Assembly: GCA_964020155.1 (NCBI GenBank)
Contig: OZ026562.1
Span: forward strand, 2,738,501 to 2,802,500
Direction of reading: 5' to 3'
DNA: 64,000 nucleotides
Source of the DNA: Chondrilla cf. caribensis
Taxonomy: Eukaryota > Porifera > Demospongiae > Chondrillida > Chondrillidae
Part shown: in pieces, positions 47,297 to 59,800 of the stretch
How the letters are laid out: each line of letters begins with the position of its first letter
How positions within the stretch are numbered: position 1 is the stretch's first letter
Notes under the pieces: generated by a model
Told to the model about the DNA's origin: nothing
What the model saw: only the letters and a program-made list of their open reading frames with translations
The model's database searches: none
Program-made: the position numbers and the translations under genes

Positions 47297-48695
47297 CTAG
47301 AAAACCACACATCTCAACCGAGCCTCCCACATTAAAGGGAAGCTTGACATTTCTGCCAAAAGAGATACCCTAGGATGGTTCCTGCCCACTCCAAAATATG
47401 TTCTTAGAGCCCTCAGTTGTAATTGCTCCAAAGAGTCCATTCTTTTAAGTAAGCCCCAAGCTTTTGCACCATACAAAAGAACTGAGTGAACCATCGACTC
47501 CATAAGTTTCTTACATGTGCCACTATATACTTCACCAACTGAACGACATTTCTGTAACAAAACATTCAAGGCTAATTTGCCTTTCTCCACCCTCTGCTCC
47601 TGCATCAATTTCATTTCCAAATACTCGTCAACCTCACATCCAAGATACTTATATGAGGACACAAAAGGTAAGTGCTGACCTTGAATTGCAAGAACACCAG
47701 CACATCTCTTCACTCTTTTACTTCTGAAGTGTACGATTCCTGATTTCATAACATTTTTCCGAACACCCCACTCATTACACCATTTCTCCAAAACCACAAG
47801 ACCACGTTTCAACTGAATTGCATCTTCACCAAACAAGGAGGTATCATCAGCATACAACAAACCTGGTACTAAGGAGCCTCTACAACTGACACCACAAGCT
47901 TCATTCTTCAATTCAACTACCAAACTATTAATGTACAGAGAAAATAACAGGGGAGAAAGAACACAACCCTGTCTTAAACCCGTCCGTACCTACTCCAAAC
48001 TCATCACTGACCACATCAAGCAGCTTCACCTGACACCTACTATCGAGGTACAAAGCCTTTAAAAACCCGAGAAAACAACCTCTAACTCCATTTTGCCATA
48101 GACACTTCCATAACTTCTGCCTATCCACCCGGTCATAGGCTTTCTCAAAGTCAATGAACGCAACCAACATGCCCTCAGGTTTTAGGGCCATCTGTGTTTG
48201 AGCCAAAAGAATCAATGATACTATTTGCTCAGGACAACCTCTGCCCTTTCGGAAACCACCCTGCTCATTAGCAAGTAGGCCATTCTCCTCAGCTACCACA
48301 GCCAGTCTCTCTTTCAATATAAGGCAGAAGACTTTACACACCATCGATGTAAGGGAAATACCACAGAAGTTATCTGGCACACATGCTCCAGCTTTATGTG
48401 ACTTTTGCACAGGAACAATCAAACCTTTCCTCCACATCTTTGGAACCATCCCCGACACCCAGCACTCATTAAACAAAGCTACCCATAAATTCCTCAAGAC
48501 ATTGGCACTCATCATGCGGATAGATACACCATCAGCACCAGGGGAAGCTTCACTATTAACTTGACGTAATGCCCATTCAACCTCCTCAGGTGTAATCAGT
48601 CCATTCAGCTGATTGGAGTAATCAAGATTAGATAAGTGACAAGAATCAGGGACATTTGAACATTCCAAGGTCTCATCAGCCTGAGATTCCCCCAT
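47297..48695 (-). pseudogene. LINE reverse transcriptase domain
   Basis: Conserved RT blocks appear in order: MWRKGLIVPVQKSHK, NFCGISLTSMVCKVF, ANEQGGFRKGRGCPEQI, AFIDFEKAYDRVDR, GLRQGCVLSPLLFSLYINSL (after a frameshift near 47980) and the catalytic LLYADDTSLF. The thumb region includes YKYLGCEVDEYLE. Confidence 0.9.
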
Positions 48696-48809
48696 TTAGT
48701 AATGACTCAAAATAGTTCTTCCACACTTGTATAGCATCCTCACCAGTGACAGTACAACCATTGCTGTCCACTGCTTCCTTCACATTAACCTTACTTCTAT
48801 TCTTTTCAT

Positions 48810-50084
48810 TCAACCAACTTTTCCAACCACATTCCAAAAATGTTTTGAATTATCCAGGTTATTCTCCAATTGGCATCTCAATCCCTCTTCAAAATCTCTC
48901 TTAGCTTTAGAAACAGCCTTGGAATACATCCTTCTCTTCTCCAAGTAACTTCTACGCTTTTTATTCCTCACCTCTTTACTACCTTCATGCAACCAACTAG
49001 CCTCAGCTTTCCGCATATCTTTCCGCATCTTAGCAAGAGACTTTGTATACCATTTATTACCCTTAATTGGCTTCGGATTAACCTCTCTTAGGCCACTCAT
49101 CATCACGCTAACAAGCCTCTCATATACCCCATCAAGACGACATTGATTACCATCAACCTTCTGTAAATCCTGCATAATGCCATTTAAAAGAGACTTGTTA
49201 TTGAGATAATCATCAGGAACAATGAACCTTTTACTACCACCATTATCCATATTATCCCACTTGTCAGGGGGTTCTGGAATTTGACCAGGGGATATCTCCC
49301 ACAGCAACAATGAATGATCTGGGACACGACAAGGCTCACAATCTTTACATATCTCTTCCACACATGAAGACATGGACTTCACCACAAAATTAGTAATACT
49401 CATGAGATCTTTCTGGAAAACCAAGCAGTAGTCAACAACTGAGGCCCCCCTAGATGAGATACATGTAAAATCATCTACACCTCTACGCCCATTCACCAAA
49501 CATAAGCCAAGATTACGCATAAACTCCACCAAAAGTTCCCCATGTTCATTCTTTACATTGTCTACCACCTGTCTCCTCTGATCAACATCGCACTCACACA
49601 AGGTTCCACACCGAGCATTAAAATCCCCACAAATCACAACCAATCCCATTGAAGCAAATTTCTCGACTTGTTCAGATAAACACAAAAGCCTGTCCAACAT
49701 ATCAACATCTCTACTAGACGATACCGGAGGAATGTAACAGACAGCCACAAACATAACAGCCCCATTCTTTCTACATTCTAAGCAGATCCATAGCGTATCC
49801 TCAACTTCATCATCAACTATTTCCACAATCCAATCTGTGAAAATTTTATTTCTTATCAACAGTCCGACTCCACCAGAACCTCTGTTAGCTTTACTATTCA
49901 GTGAATGCCGGTTATGGCCAAACCACTTGTAACCTTCAAATTGTACCACTTCATCCCCTTTCAGCCATGTTTCAGCCAGACCCATTATATCTGGCTTGAA
50001 AAACTTGATGACCTTACTCCTCATATCATTTTCCTCTACTCCTCTTTGTGCTTGCCATCCATCACGATTAGTCCAACAACACAC
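48810..50084 (-). pseudogene. LINE apurinic/apyrimidinic-type endonuclease
   Basis: An open frame of 424 residues carries the APE fold blocks IMGLAETWLKGDE (catalytic Glu), GGVGLLIRNKI, VCYIPPV, VVICGDFNARCG, SVVDYCLV and the terminal VPDHSLLLWEI with the SDH-like histidine. It nicks target DNA to prime reverse transcription. The frame stops at KHFWNVVGKVG where a frameshift separates it from the polymerase. Confidence 0.9.
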
Positions 50085-50400
50085 ATTCCAAAAGGCAATT
50101 TTTTGCGAATTTAACAGATCAACTGAATCACAATGATTAAAAGATGAATTGGCTCACTATCAGCACTACAAATACTACCCACTTCCAAGTTGGCCCCACA
50201 CCTTGGCCTGCTTATCGGTCCAGTACCCTCACTATAGCCACGTCCAAAAAAGGGGACTTCTTCTGAACTTTCCAATGGTCATCTAACACCACGTTATCCA
50301 AGTCTGACAACGCACTTTCATCACCCTTCAACCAAAACCACCATCTAGTTCCACGATTATCCTCTCTATCCACTCTAACAACATCCATGTTGCATGTATA

Positions 50401-52433
50401 TTATTGTCCCATCGAATAAATTTTCCCAGTGAATACTGCGCAGGGGAACATTACTCACTAATGCATAATATAGCCCTCCTCTATAGCACCCCCTTATTCA
50501 AAGCCAGCCAAACATGCGGATTTCAAAGTCTTGTATTTTCTAAATCTCAATCCATGGCCATTGATTTGCATTATTAACAGCTTGCATTTGCATGGGGACT
50601 TTCATTTTCACCACATTTAGAACTTTTATTTTCATGAGCTCTCAAGCAGTGCCATGATAAACAAATGAAGTGTTACAAGGATCAATTAATATAGAAGATT
50701 TCTGAAAAGAAGCGAACGATACTGTATACAAAATTGTGTCAGTACTTATGTTATTCATAGAATTATACTGTATTCATTCATGCATGTTTACAAATGCATA
50801 CACATGTACACACACAATGCACAACAGATATCATATTTATACAACAAAGAGGACCACTACACAACAGATAGGCACTCTACAATTAAGAGAGGTACACTAT
50901 ATACACAGCAGAGAGGTACATTACTCAACAGAGAGGTGCTCTACACAACAGCAAGGTACAGGCACACTACACAAATGGAGGATATATAATTACTCAACAG
51001 ATTAACAGGCTCTCTTAACCATGGAGAGGCACGTATGTAGTTTTCTATTTGTGATTGGTCGTATTCAAGTGTAAAGAAATTCAATCCAACTAACGATAAT
51101 TAAAATCCTACTCTACTTCACGTGGTACAAAACTCTGAGCATGCATGATCATGTGAAAGTCACATCATCTTACTGAGTGTGCATAATAATATGCAAATCA
51201 CATAAATTACACAATACAATGTATGCGTATTACACACACAAAAGCACAGCAGTGAGTTATGTTACACACCACAGGTACACTTCACAATACAGGAGCACAC
51301 TACACAAGAGAGAGGCACACTCCACAACTAAGTGGTATACTACACCACAAAGGGGTATTCCTTGGTACTCATCTTGTCTACTGTACTCTTCATGATATTT
51401 CCACAGCCTAAACATTACACATTAGCAAAGATCACCATTTTAAACAGCCATACATGTATACTGTATTGTACAATACAAGGTGGGACAATAGTTATGTACA
51501 CAACTAATTTGAATTATATAGAGTGCCTATAGGATTCCGTCATCGATGTATACTATAACATTTTTTAACCTGCGTAGTCTACAGCAGGAAGAAAGATGTG
51601 TAACTGCCTATTTAATCCAGATTACCCTGCTGGATTCACAACAGCCATCTATGTACATACCAAGCTTGTAATATCTACAACTACTGTATAATATATTTGC
51701 GTAATCTACCTTATTCTGTGTAATGTATAAAACTGTGTGGTCTACAAAAGCTTGGCAATGTGTGATTCACTCAATGTCTAGTGTAGGCATAAGTAATTTG
51801 CATCAGACTGTGTGATTCTCAAGAGTGTGTGTAAGACATTGCCATTCACAACACACTTAAAATCTACAACAGCCTGTAAAATCCATGCATCAGCAGATTG
51901 ACAACAGGTGATTTATTTCTTGCTTGTCTAGATCTACTTAAATTTTAAAGAGTATATATGTATCTGTAGAGTTAACAGAGGTACAAACATGTATACGCTG
52001 TACCTCTGTTAACCTTCTTGAGTTATTTCTATAACTGTGTTTAGCTGAGTTTCTCTGTACTATTTGTTAACTGTGCACAACTGCCTTTGTTGTACTCAAC
52101 CGCCAGTGTGATCTTCACCTGCAGTGTTGCTCAAAAAAATATAAACCTCTATAATATAGTGAAACCTGCCATAAAACTGCTACTGACATGCAGGCTATAT
52201 ATTATTTACAAGATCTAACGATTATCATTATCTGTATGTATTATTGATGTTATATCATTTACACTAGTACTATGAATTTTATAGGCACAAATTATTGGAT
52301 CACAATAATATTATTAGTATTATAATACTGTAATGTTAGTAGGTATGATGATGAGAATTAATAATAATAGTATGTTTACCAAACTAAAGGTGATCAATTA
52401 AAACAAAAAAAGATCTCAATTTGAAAAAGCAGC
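50401..52433. other. Intergenic with degenerate short tandem repeats
   Basis: Between about 50840 and 51360 a loose unit of roughly 20-25 bp built on AGAGGTACACTACACAACAG recurs, interrupted by AT-rich sequence. From 51540 to 51960 a looser TCTACAAC/TGTGTAAT motif recurs. No gene was recognised. Confidence 0.6.
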
Positions 52434-53840
52434 TCAGAAAAAGTTCCTACACAAAGGACAAGTGCTCTTCCCACTGGTGTGGAACCACTTGTACTACAAA
52501 TGGGGAACAGTGAGGTAGTCATCAAACACAATGACAGAATATATAATTATGTAATAATCATAATGACACTCACCAAACACACTGAATGAAATTCATGATT
52601 GCAGGTTTTGCAAGCCAATTTAGGTAGGGAATAATTTGAAGTGTGAATAATGCTGAAACAAATCATGCATTCTTGTACTCCAGCAAAATGCTTGTCAAGG
52701 TTCGACTTCCACAGTAGCAAACCATCATGCAATGATCCATTCTGGAGATGGAAACAATTTGTGCCATACTATTATTACAATACGCATCCCAGAACATCTC
52801 ACTATCATGGATATACGTATATGACATACGTACATACATTGTATGCTTCATCATTGTTCCAGTTACTGTAATAGTTTGAAATGGACAATGTCCACATGTT
52901 CAAGATTATCCATTCTTACAAACTTTAATGAACACAGAATATTATTGATTTAATACTACGTACCTATGTACGTATGTACATCAAGTAAATAAATTGAAGA
53001 CAAGTCCTCTCTGTACTAGGGTTGGTGACTGAATACATAAAATGTCCTATCACATGTTGGTCTATAGAGATGCAGTAAGGAAGATGAGACACTTCAAACT
53101 ACTTGTTGGGAGTTGAGACACCTCAAACTAGTTGGCACATGTACGTAACATAAGGATGTATCACTGTCCAACTTTATACAGTTGAATTTTATGGATAACA
53201 GGCATGTACATATAAGCAAACATAGAGTCCATACTATGTAGGTATTCTGGGAACTTCATAATAAAGTTAATTTAATCCACGGAAAAAGGTATGTAAGCAA
53301 TTCTTATCAACAATTCATATTACTCAATACATGCATGTACATGTAGTACGTATGTATGTATATACATACAGTGAATTCTCAATCTACATACATCTACATA
53401 TATCTGTACATCAGTCCCATGGTACATTGATATAACTACATCTACGTATATCTGTATCTACATCTACCACTGCTTTATCTGCTAAACCATAATATTTGCT
53501 ATAATTCCCAACACCAATACAGTACACAAACAGTAATGAATATACAGATAATCCACCTAAAATCAATAATCTGTTACATTTTCCAAAATCAAATTATAGC
53601 AGGCTAAGAACAAGTAATTCGAGTTCAAAAACTCGTGGGGCTGCCGCCCCCCGCACTCGAATTACTTGGCGTCTTCCTTAGATTCAGAATAACCTTCGCT
53701 GAGGTTATTACGTTCATCGGAGCTTCAGCGCACGAATTCTAGCCCAATTTCCAATGGTCGGCGTTCGAAATCGGCCATCTTGTTTTCGCGCAATATAAAT
53801 TAAAATATAAATTCATTGTTACGGTTACGCGTAGGAACAC

Positions 53841-53881
<41 letters not shown>

Positions 53882-56800
53882 GCGTTACATACCGGAAGTC
53901 GAAATGAAAACAATATAGGGGCTGCCTGCGGCAGCCCCTAAAAATTAACTGCATGAATTTGATATCTACATATTATTTGTACATACCTACCTCAAAACAG
54001 ATAGTTCTCACCTGTTTTGTAAGAAATATATGCAATTGTAACATCCATTTCCTCCACTGTGATGCTTCAACTCGAACACGTTTCCCTTCTCTCACAGTAG
54101 GAGGATGGAGAGGGTAGTCCTCTGGTAGCAAAACAATCAATTCAACTGATACATCCTCTATCTTATATGTCACAGACACTTCAGACACTTCACTGAACAC
54201 ACGAACCTAGATCCATGGACAAACAGAAACAGTAGACAGATATGCAAGTTCAATGATTGATTAAAATACCTCCATGTTATCTCCATAGTGACCAGCAGCC
54301 TCTTGTAAAGCCTTGAGCTGATTTCGCCTCAGGAGTGAACTCACTGATTGACTGATGAATCTGGTTGGAAAAATAGGACTTAGCGCATTACCATGTATCT
54401 CATACTAAGATGTTATTGAATATGAATCACGTACAAATATACACATGCGAAGTGGCTAACTGAAGGCCTGGCAATCAGCCTCTATGGTTGAATGGACTTC
54501 CCAGTATGGAGAATAATGAACAAAGTAAAATAAAATGACCTACACGAACATATCAGTCCCGTGGTACGTACATTAACAAGGACAACCCTTGGCACCATGT
54601 ATGTACCAAACCATGTGTATACACATGAATCTGTGTATGACTGTCTGAAAGTGCTACATGATAAAGTTTCAGATATTTTTATGTAATATATGAAGGGACA
54701 AGATTCTTGTTCTGTCAGATATGAACACTTGTTAGAACAATAGTGTGTCAATTGAGGGAGGACCCCCTAAATAGTGGCACTGATGTGGAAATGTCCAGAT
54801 GTAATGACTGTGAATTACTTTTGGAATTCTTGCGCATCTTGACGGCTAAGAGCTAAATACCACTGCCTCAGCATTACCGGGAATTGTTGTGCAATTTTCC
54901 AATCCACAAAGCAGGCTAGTTGGTGTTCATCTGGCTCCAAGGTTACTACAGCAGTAAAAATTGACAACTAACCACACAACTAAATAGAAGTACAGTGTAA
55001 ACGTAGTACATGCAATCATGCAAGCTATGCATTCATATAAGGTACCTGTTGGGTACTGCAAGTCCATGGTCAGCTGGGTATAATTAGGGGACAAGTAGAG
55101 GCAAATGCATTGCATTAAGGAATCGAACGTTTTCGTTTCCTTGATGATACCTTGTATCTCAACTTTTACCTAGTGTTAAAGAATAAGACATTGTGCATGT
55201 GACACATACGTAAGATAAAAACGCATGCTCACTAACCTCAATGGGTGCTTTCTCTGCAATCTCTATGACACCTGCCCACAGCAACAACAAGGCAGAGCTG
55301 GCATGTGATGATGCTGGTTGAGACAGCAGTGAATCCTTCACGCTTACACCCCATTGTGCTAGGTTGGGGAGCAAACTATCCTTGATATTAGTGACTACTT
55401 CTCCAACAAAGAGTTTAACATCTTTGACTCTAAATAGGTGACAAAAATTGTATTATTATTATTATTATTATTATTATCATAATGTACATACATATAGCTC
55501 ATGGATATACAGTACTGTATGTATACGTATTCACTCATGGTCGACGTACAATTCAGCAGTATTATCCATCTGTTCATCAAAGTGAAAGTCATATCTATAG
55601 AGAAGCATATGTACATACATGTTTGATATTACATACAGTACATATCATATGCATACTCTAAGCATGTATCACAAAACCCACCTGGAAAGTAACAAGGACC
55701 CCATAACTTGAAAGCAATGGTTTTCATTAGTGAGTAATCTCGCTAGGCAAGGTAATCCCAAAGTACATGGAGTTTTCATGTCTTCGGACCACTTGATGCA
55801 CAACTGACAGAAATTACGCAAAAAAATACTTTCACACTTGTTCCACTGCAATGGAGACTCTACAATTAAGGAAACCACAAATACATATATAGGAATAACA
55901 ATGGATTAAACACGTTATTTACTCACGTAATAACTGTTCACACAAAGGATACAGAACATCCATTATAGCAGGTTTAAAAAACTCAATCCACTCTTGAGCT
56001 TGAGACCCTTCGTCACTTGTGGAACTGAAGAAACTGTCTATTCTTTGACACAACCTCAGAACATTACAGTATAGCAGCATTAGGTTTACATTCTTGTGAT
56101 CTTCATTGACCAGAGATTGGCAACACATTACAAGGAGGCAGAGAATGAAGTCCCAGGCAGCAACAGGCATACAAGTTTCCAAAACCAGATCTTCCACCAG
56201 GAAGAGTACAGACAAAAGAATATCTCTATTGTAGTCAGACAAATCTGACATCCTGTAAGGATTAATGCATATAATATATACATAAACAGTGGTGGAATCC
56301 ATAAACACATGGACGCATGCATGTGGCATACATATTCATCAAAAAAACTAACTTGACATCCCACTTCATGAAATCTTGCCTCTCTTGTAACTGTACCAAC
56401 AACAGGATTAAACTCTGTGATAAATCTATGTCTTGGGAATTATGAAGTACTCTTAACTGCACAGCTACTCTACCAATCACAGATGCCAATTCTTGAGCTA
56501 TGATGTAAATAAAAAAGTTAAAAAAATAATTATCAAATTAATATCATTGATCATTAAATCATACGATAACACACTGTACATACATACATACATACGTACG
56601 TACCATCAGAATGTTCTGTAGGGAGAGTGAGAGGTGGTAAGTCTTGTACAATGCCAAACTCTTTTACAACTTTCAAGATGAATTGGAAGGTTGGAGTACT
56701 TGAAAGCTTTAAAAGTGAACTGCATAAAGGAAGGAACTGAAGATGAAATACATAAGAATGGAGAATAACAGATGATAGAGTAGAAAGAGAGACAATAGTA

Positions 56801-59800
56801 ACTTCATGCCACCAGTGATAAACCACTGTTAATGATATATACGTATGTATGCCACTAGAGGTGTACAGTGCTAGCAGAGAAAAGCAAATTACTTCCTTCA
56901 CAACCTCTAGACCTTTCCAAACAAATTGGAATAGGATATCATCAACTTCAAGAATGTACAGAATTATTGATTCAATATTACTATGTATGTACATGTATGT
57001 ATGTATGTTCTAACTATGTACAAAACAGTAAGCGCTGTACTAGTCAGAAGTCTCTTACTACTCTTTCCCATCCCCACAGTTATCCACTTGGGCAAACCAT
57101 ACTATGCTAAAAGCTCAAGATTAAAAGGTAAATCCCTAATACAAATCAATCTTCAACCAACCACATCTACTCATTCACTGTAAAAAATGTTGCGATAGCT
57201 AAATGTGTCAGCATTTAGGGATAGGAGCCCTCACTGAAGATGATTCTCAAGGTTAAAAAGTGTAGGAAAATAACAACATGAATTGAACTGTACTTTAAGT
57301 GTTTTTAACTATTTTAAGGCTTCATCGATCATCAAAAATCTGCTGAATATATTAACAGAATAATGCAGATAATTTTAATATTGAAAAAAAAATCATTTAC
57401 AGGCATATACAGTACATAAAATACATACAGTACCTGAGTAATCCTTGAATACAAGTTGTATCAAGACCCTCAAACGTAAAATAGCACTGCAGTATACATC
57501 CAAAGCTCCAAGTCTTTATACCACCTTCAGTATTGGACAAGTGAAACAGCTCTTTGAGGACCTCTTCGTGGCATTGGTTATTTGAGAGCTCCATCAGAAT
57601 ACTGTGAATGCCATCTTGAAAAACACAATTGCAGCGTACATCACCCTGTACAGAAAACCAATTCAATATAGACACTAATCCATAGTGTTAAGGATGGCGT
57701 AGGCAACAGTATTATTGTTGCCTTCACACTAAACATGCTCTTTACTGGAAGTCAATTGTTCAAAACTTAAGTACACAACTCTGGGGAATCTATGTCAACT
57801 AATTACCAATGCAATCGAATGGAATCACATACCATGAGCAAACAAAAGATAAATAGGTGCAAGATTTGTTTCAACATTGAAAGCAAATAACTGTTGTGAA
57901 TAAAACCCTTCACTACATTCAAGGTTTTGAATAGATTTGAAAAAAAAGCTAAATACAGCCTTTGGCACATGTACACAATTTGGAAGCAGAATCAAGTTTC
58001 AAATGTGGACCATCACCTCCGGAAAGTTTTCAAAGCAATTACTCGTGTTACCCACTTATTTTGCCGCTTATTTAAATACACACATAATAGAGATATTACA
58101 GTATAACAACATTATAAGCATTTGTCACCTTTGTTTTGGCAAATCCAAATTTCTCCCAATGATATCCATATGACAGGATATTCAAAACATGTGAAATCTG
58201 TTTCAATTTTTCATTATTGATGATAGGACCTACAGCTAAACCATCAGCAAGGGCATAGGCCATTAGCAGGCTCTTTCTATATGATTGAGGAAATTCTGAT
58301 GAAATCCCGATTGTATTTGAAAAGAGGAGCATTTCTCCCTTAGCAAACTTTTCTGCAGCCAAAGGTGACAGATAAGGGAGGGGCTACATTGAAGAGAGTG
58401 GATTGCAAAGATGTATTTGACATAATGACTTATTACACAAATCTAAAGACCTACAGCTACATATACATACCTCACAATCATCAAGTAAACTTGAGAATAC
58501 ATCAAAGAAAAAGACATCAGGAATGTTTCGTACAAGGTCAGCAAACGAGATAGCAAAATCACAAAATCTATTGTGCAATTAAAACAGATGAAAGGCAAGG
58601 ATTATCCACTAGGATACTATACGACCCTCATAGGTTAGCATACCTCTCCATATCCAATGACTGAATAGCTGACCATAAAGTACTACATACAGATGCAAAC
58701 ACGTTTGCATGGGCATCAGAACAGTGATGACAGAGACCAAGCAAGTGTGAAAAACACTTTTTCAAAGACTTATCCGCTACTTCATCACCTACGTAAAAAT
58801 TATTGAATCATAATTACAAGGGAAATGAAATTGTAATTAGATCAAAAGTTGACATTCAAATCTTACCCTGAGGGCAAAATAACAAAGTAGTAAGATATGT
58901 CAGAAGATCTTCTACTTTAGGAACAAGATCAGGCTGCACATTAATGAAAGGGAAGAAAACCTTTTACAGACAAACGCACAATATGATATTAATGTGCTGT
59001 ACAAAATTATTACTACTGAATAATTACAATAAATATAGCATTGCAATATATTAATTGCATGTACAAACTGCATGAATGTTCACAATACTAAAAGATATCC
59101 ATTTACTCACAGTCACACTTTGACTGTTGGCATCAGACAACAGAGCAAAATACCAAAGTTTGTCGGCAGGCAATTCTTCACAGTTGAGTTGTTTCAAAAC
59201 ATTCACAGACAGTGTTGAGACATTGCCAAGCAACTGCCGGGCCATTGGGACAGGAACCCACTCCTCTGTAGCATACAAAGATACAAATGACAAGAGTTGA
59301 TGTACAGCAGAATTAACTTCATTACAGTGACAAACAATTACAGCATTTTTTGTCCCGTAGGGTAATTAGGTACCCTTGTACATACAGTATTATACCCTAC
59401 TGTATTGCAATGTATGAAAGGCACACAAAACAGTGTGAAGTACATGGACTGCATAACCTACAAGTTATAGAATAATAGTAAACTTGTTGCTACACATCTA
59501 CTCTAAATAACCTATCCCAATTCCTATTTCTATTGCTTAAAAGGAATGACAAACAATGTCCTAGGAATACACATTAATGTGCATATGTACATACGCATAG
59601 GACATGCAATTAAGAACATGGTCGAACAAAGAGATATCAGGTGAACAAAGGTTTAGGGAAAAGCAGAATGAAAAAAGTGAACACAGTTGGTAAAGAACAC
59701 AGGGAACACTGTTACTCAAGAACACGAGGACGCATACATACTAACGAAAACATAAGACATAACACATTCAGAAACACAAATAAAGAACAACCACAGATTA

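Larger units (their letters stand above)
46515..50400 (-). mobile_element. Non-LTR retrotransposon (APE-type LINE), decayed
   Basis: From 5' to 3' on the minus strand: a short possible ORF1 remnant (50396-50220, DVVRVDREDNRGTRWWFWLK), an endonuclease, a reverse transcriptase and a C-terminal cysteine motif, then a 3' end in ATTATTATAGTGC-like words and a (TATC)n tail at 46516-46543. Three frameshifts (about 48840, 48695, 47980) and one in-frame TAG (47299-47297) are visible, so this copy is dead. A simple-repeat tail rather than poly(A) suits clades such as CR1, L2 or RTE; I did not assign the clade. Confidence 0.9.

Noticed and set aside
51540..51960. Recurring TGTGTAAT/TCTACAAC words, considered as a possible CRISPR-like or satellite array
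   Set aside because: Spacing and sequence are irregular, with no constant repeat and spacer lengths; it is a loose AT-rich pattern in a eukaryotic genome.
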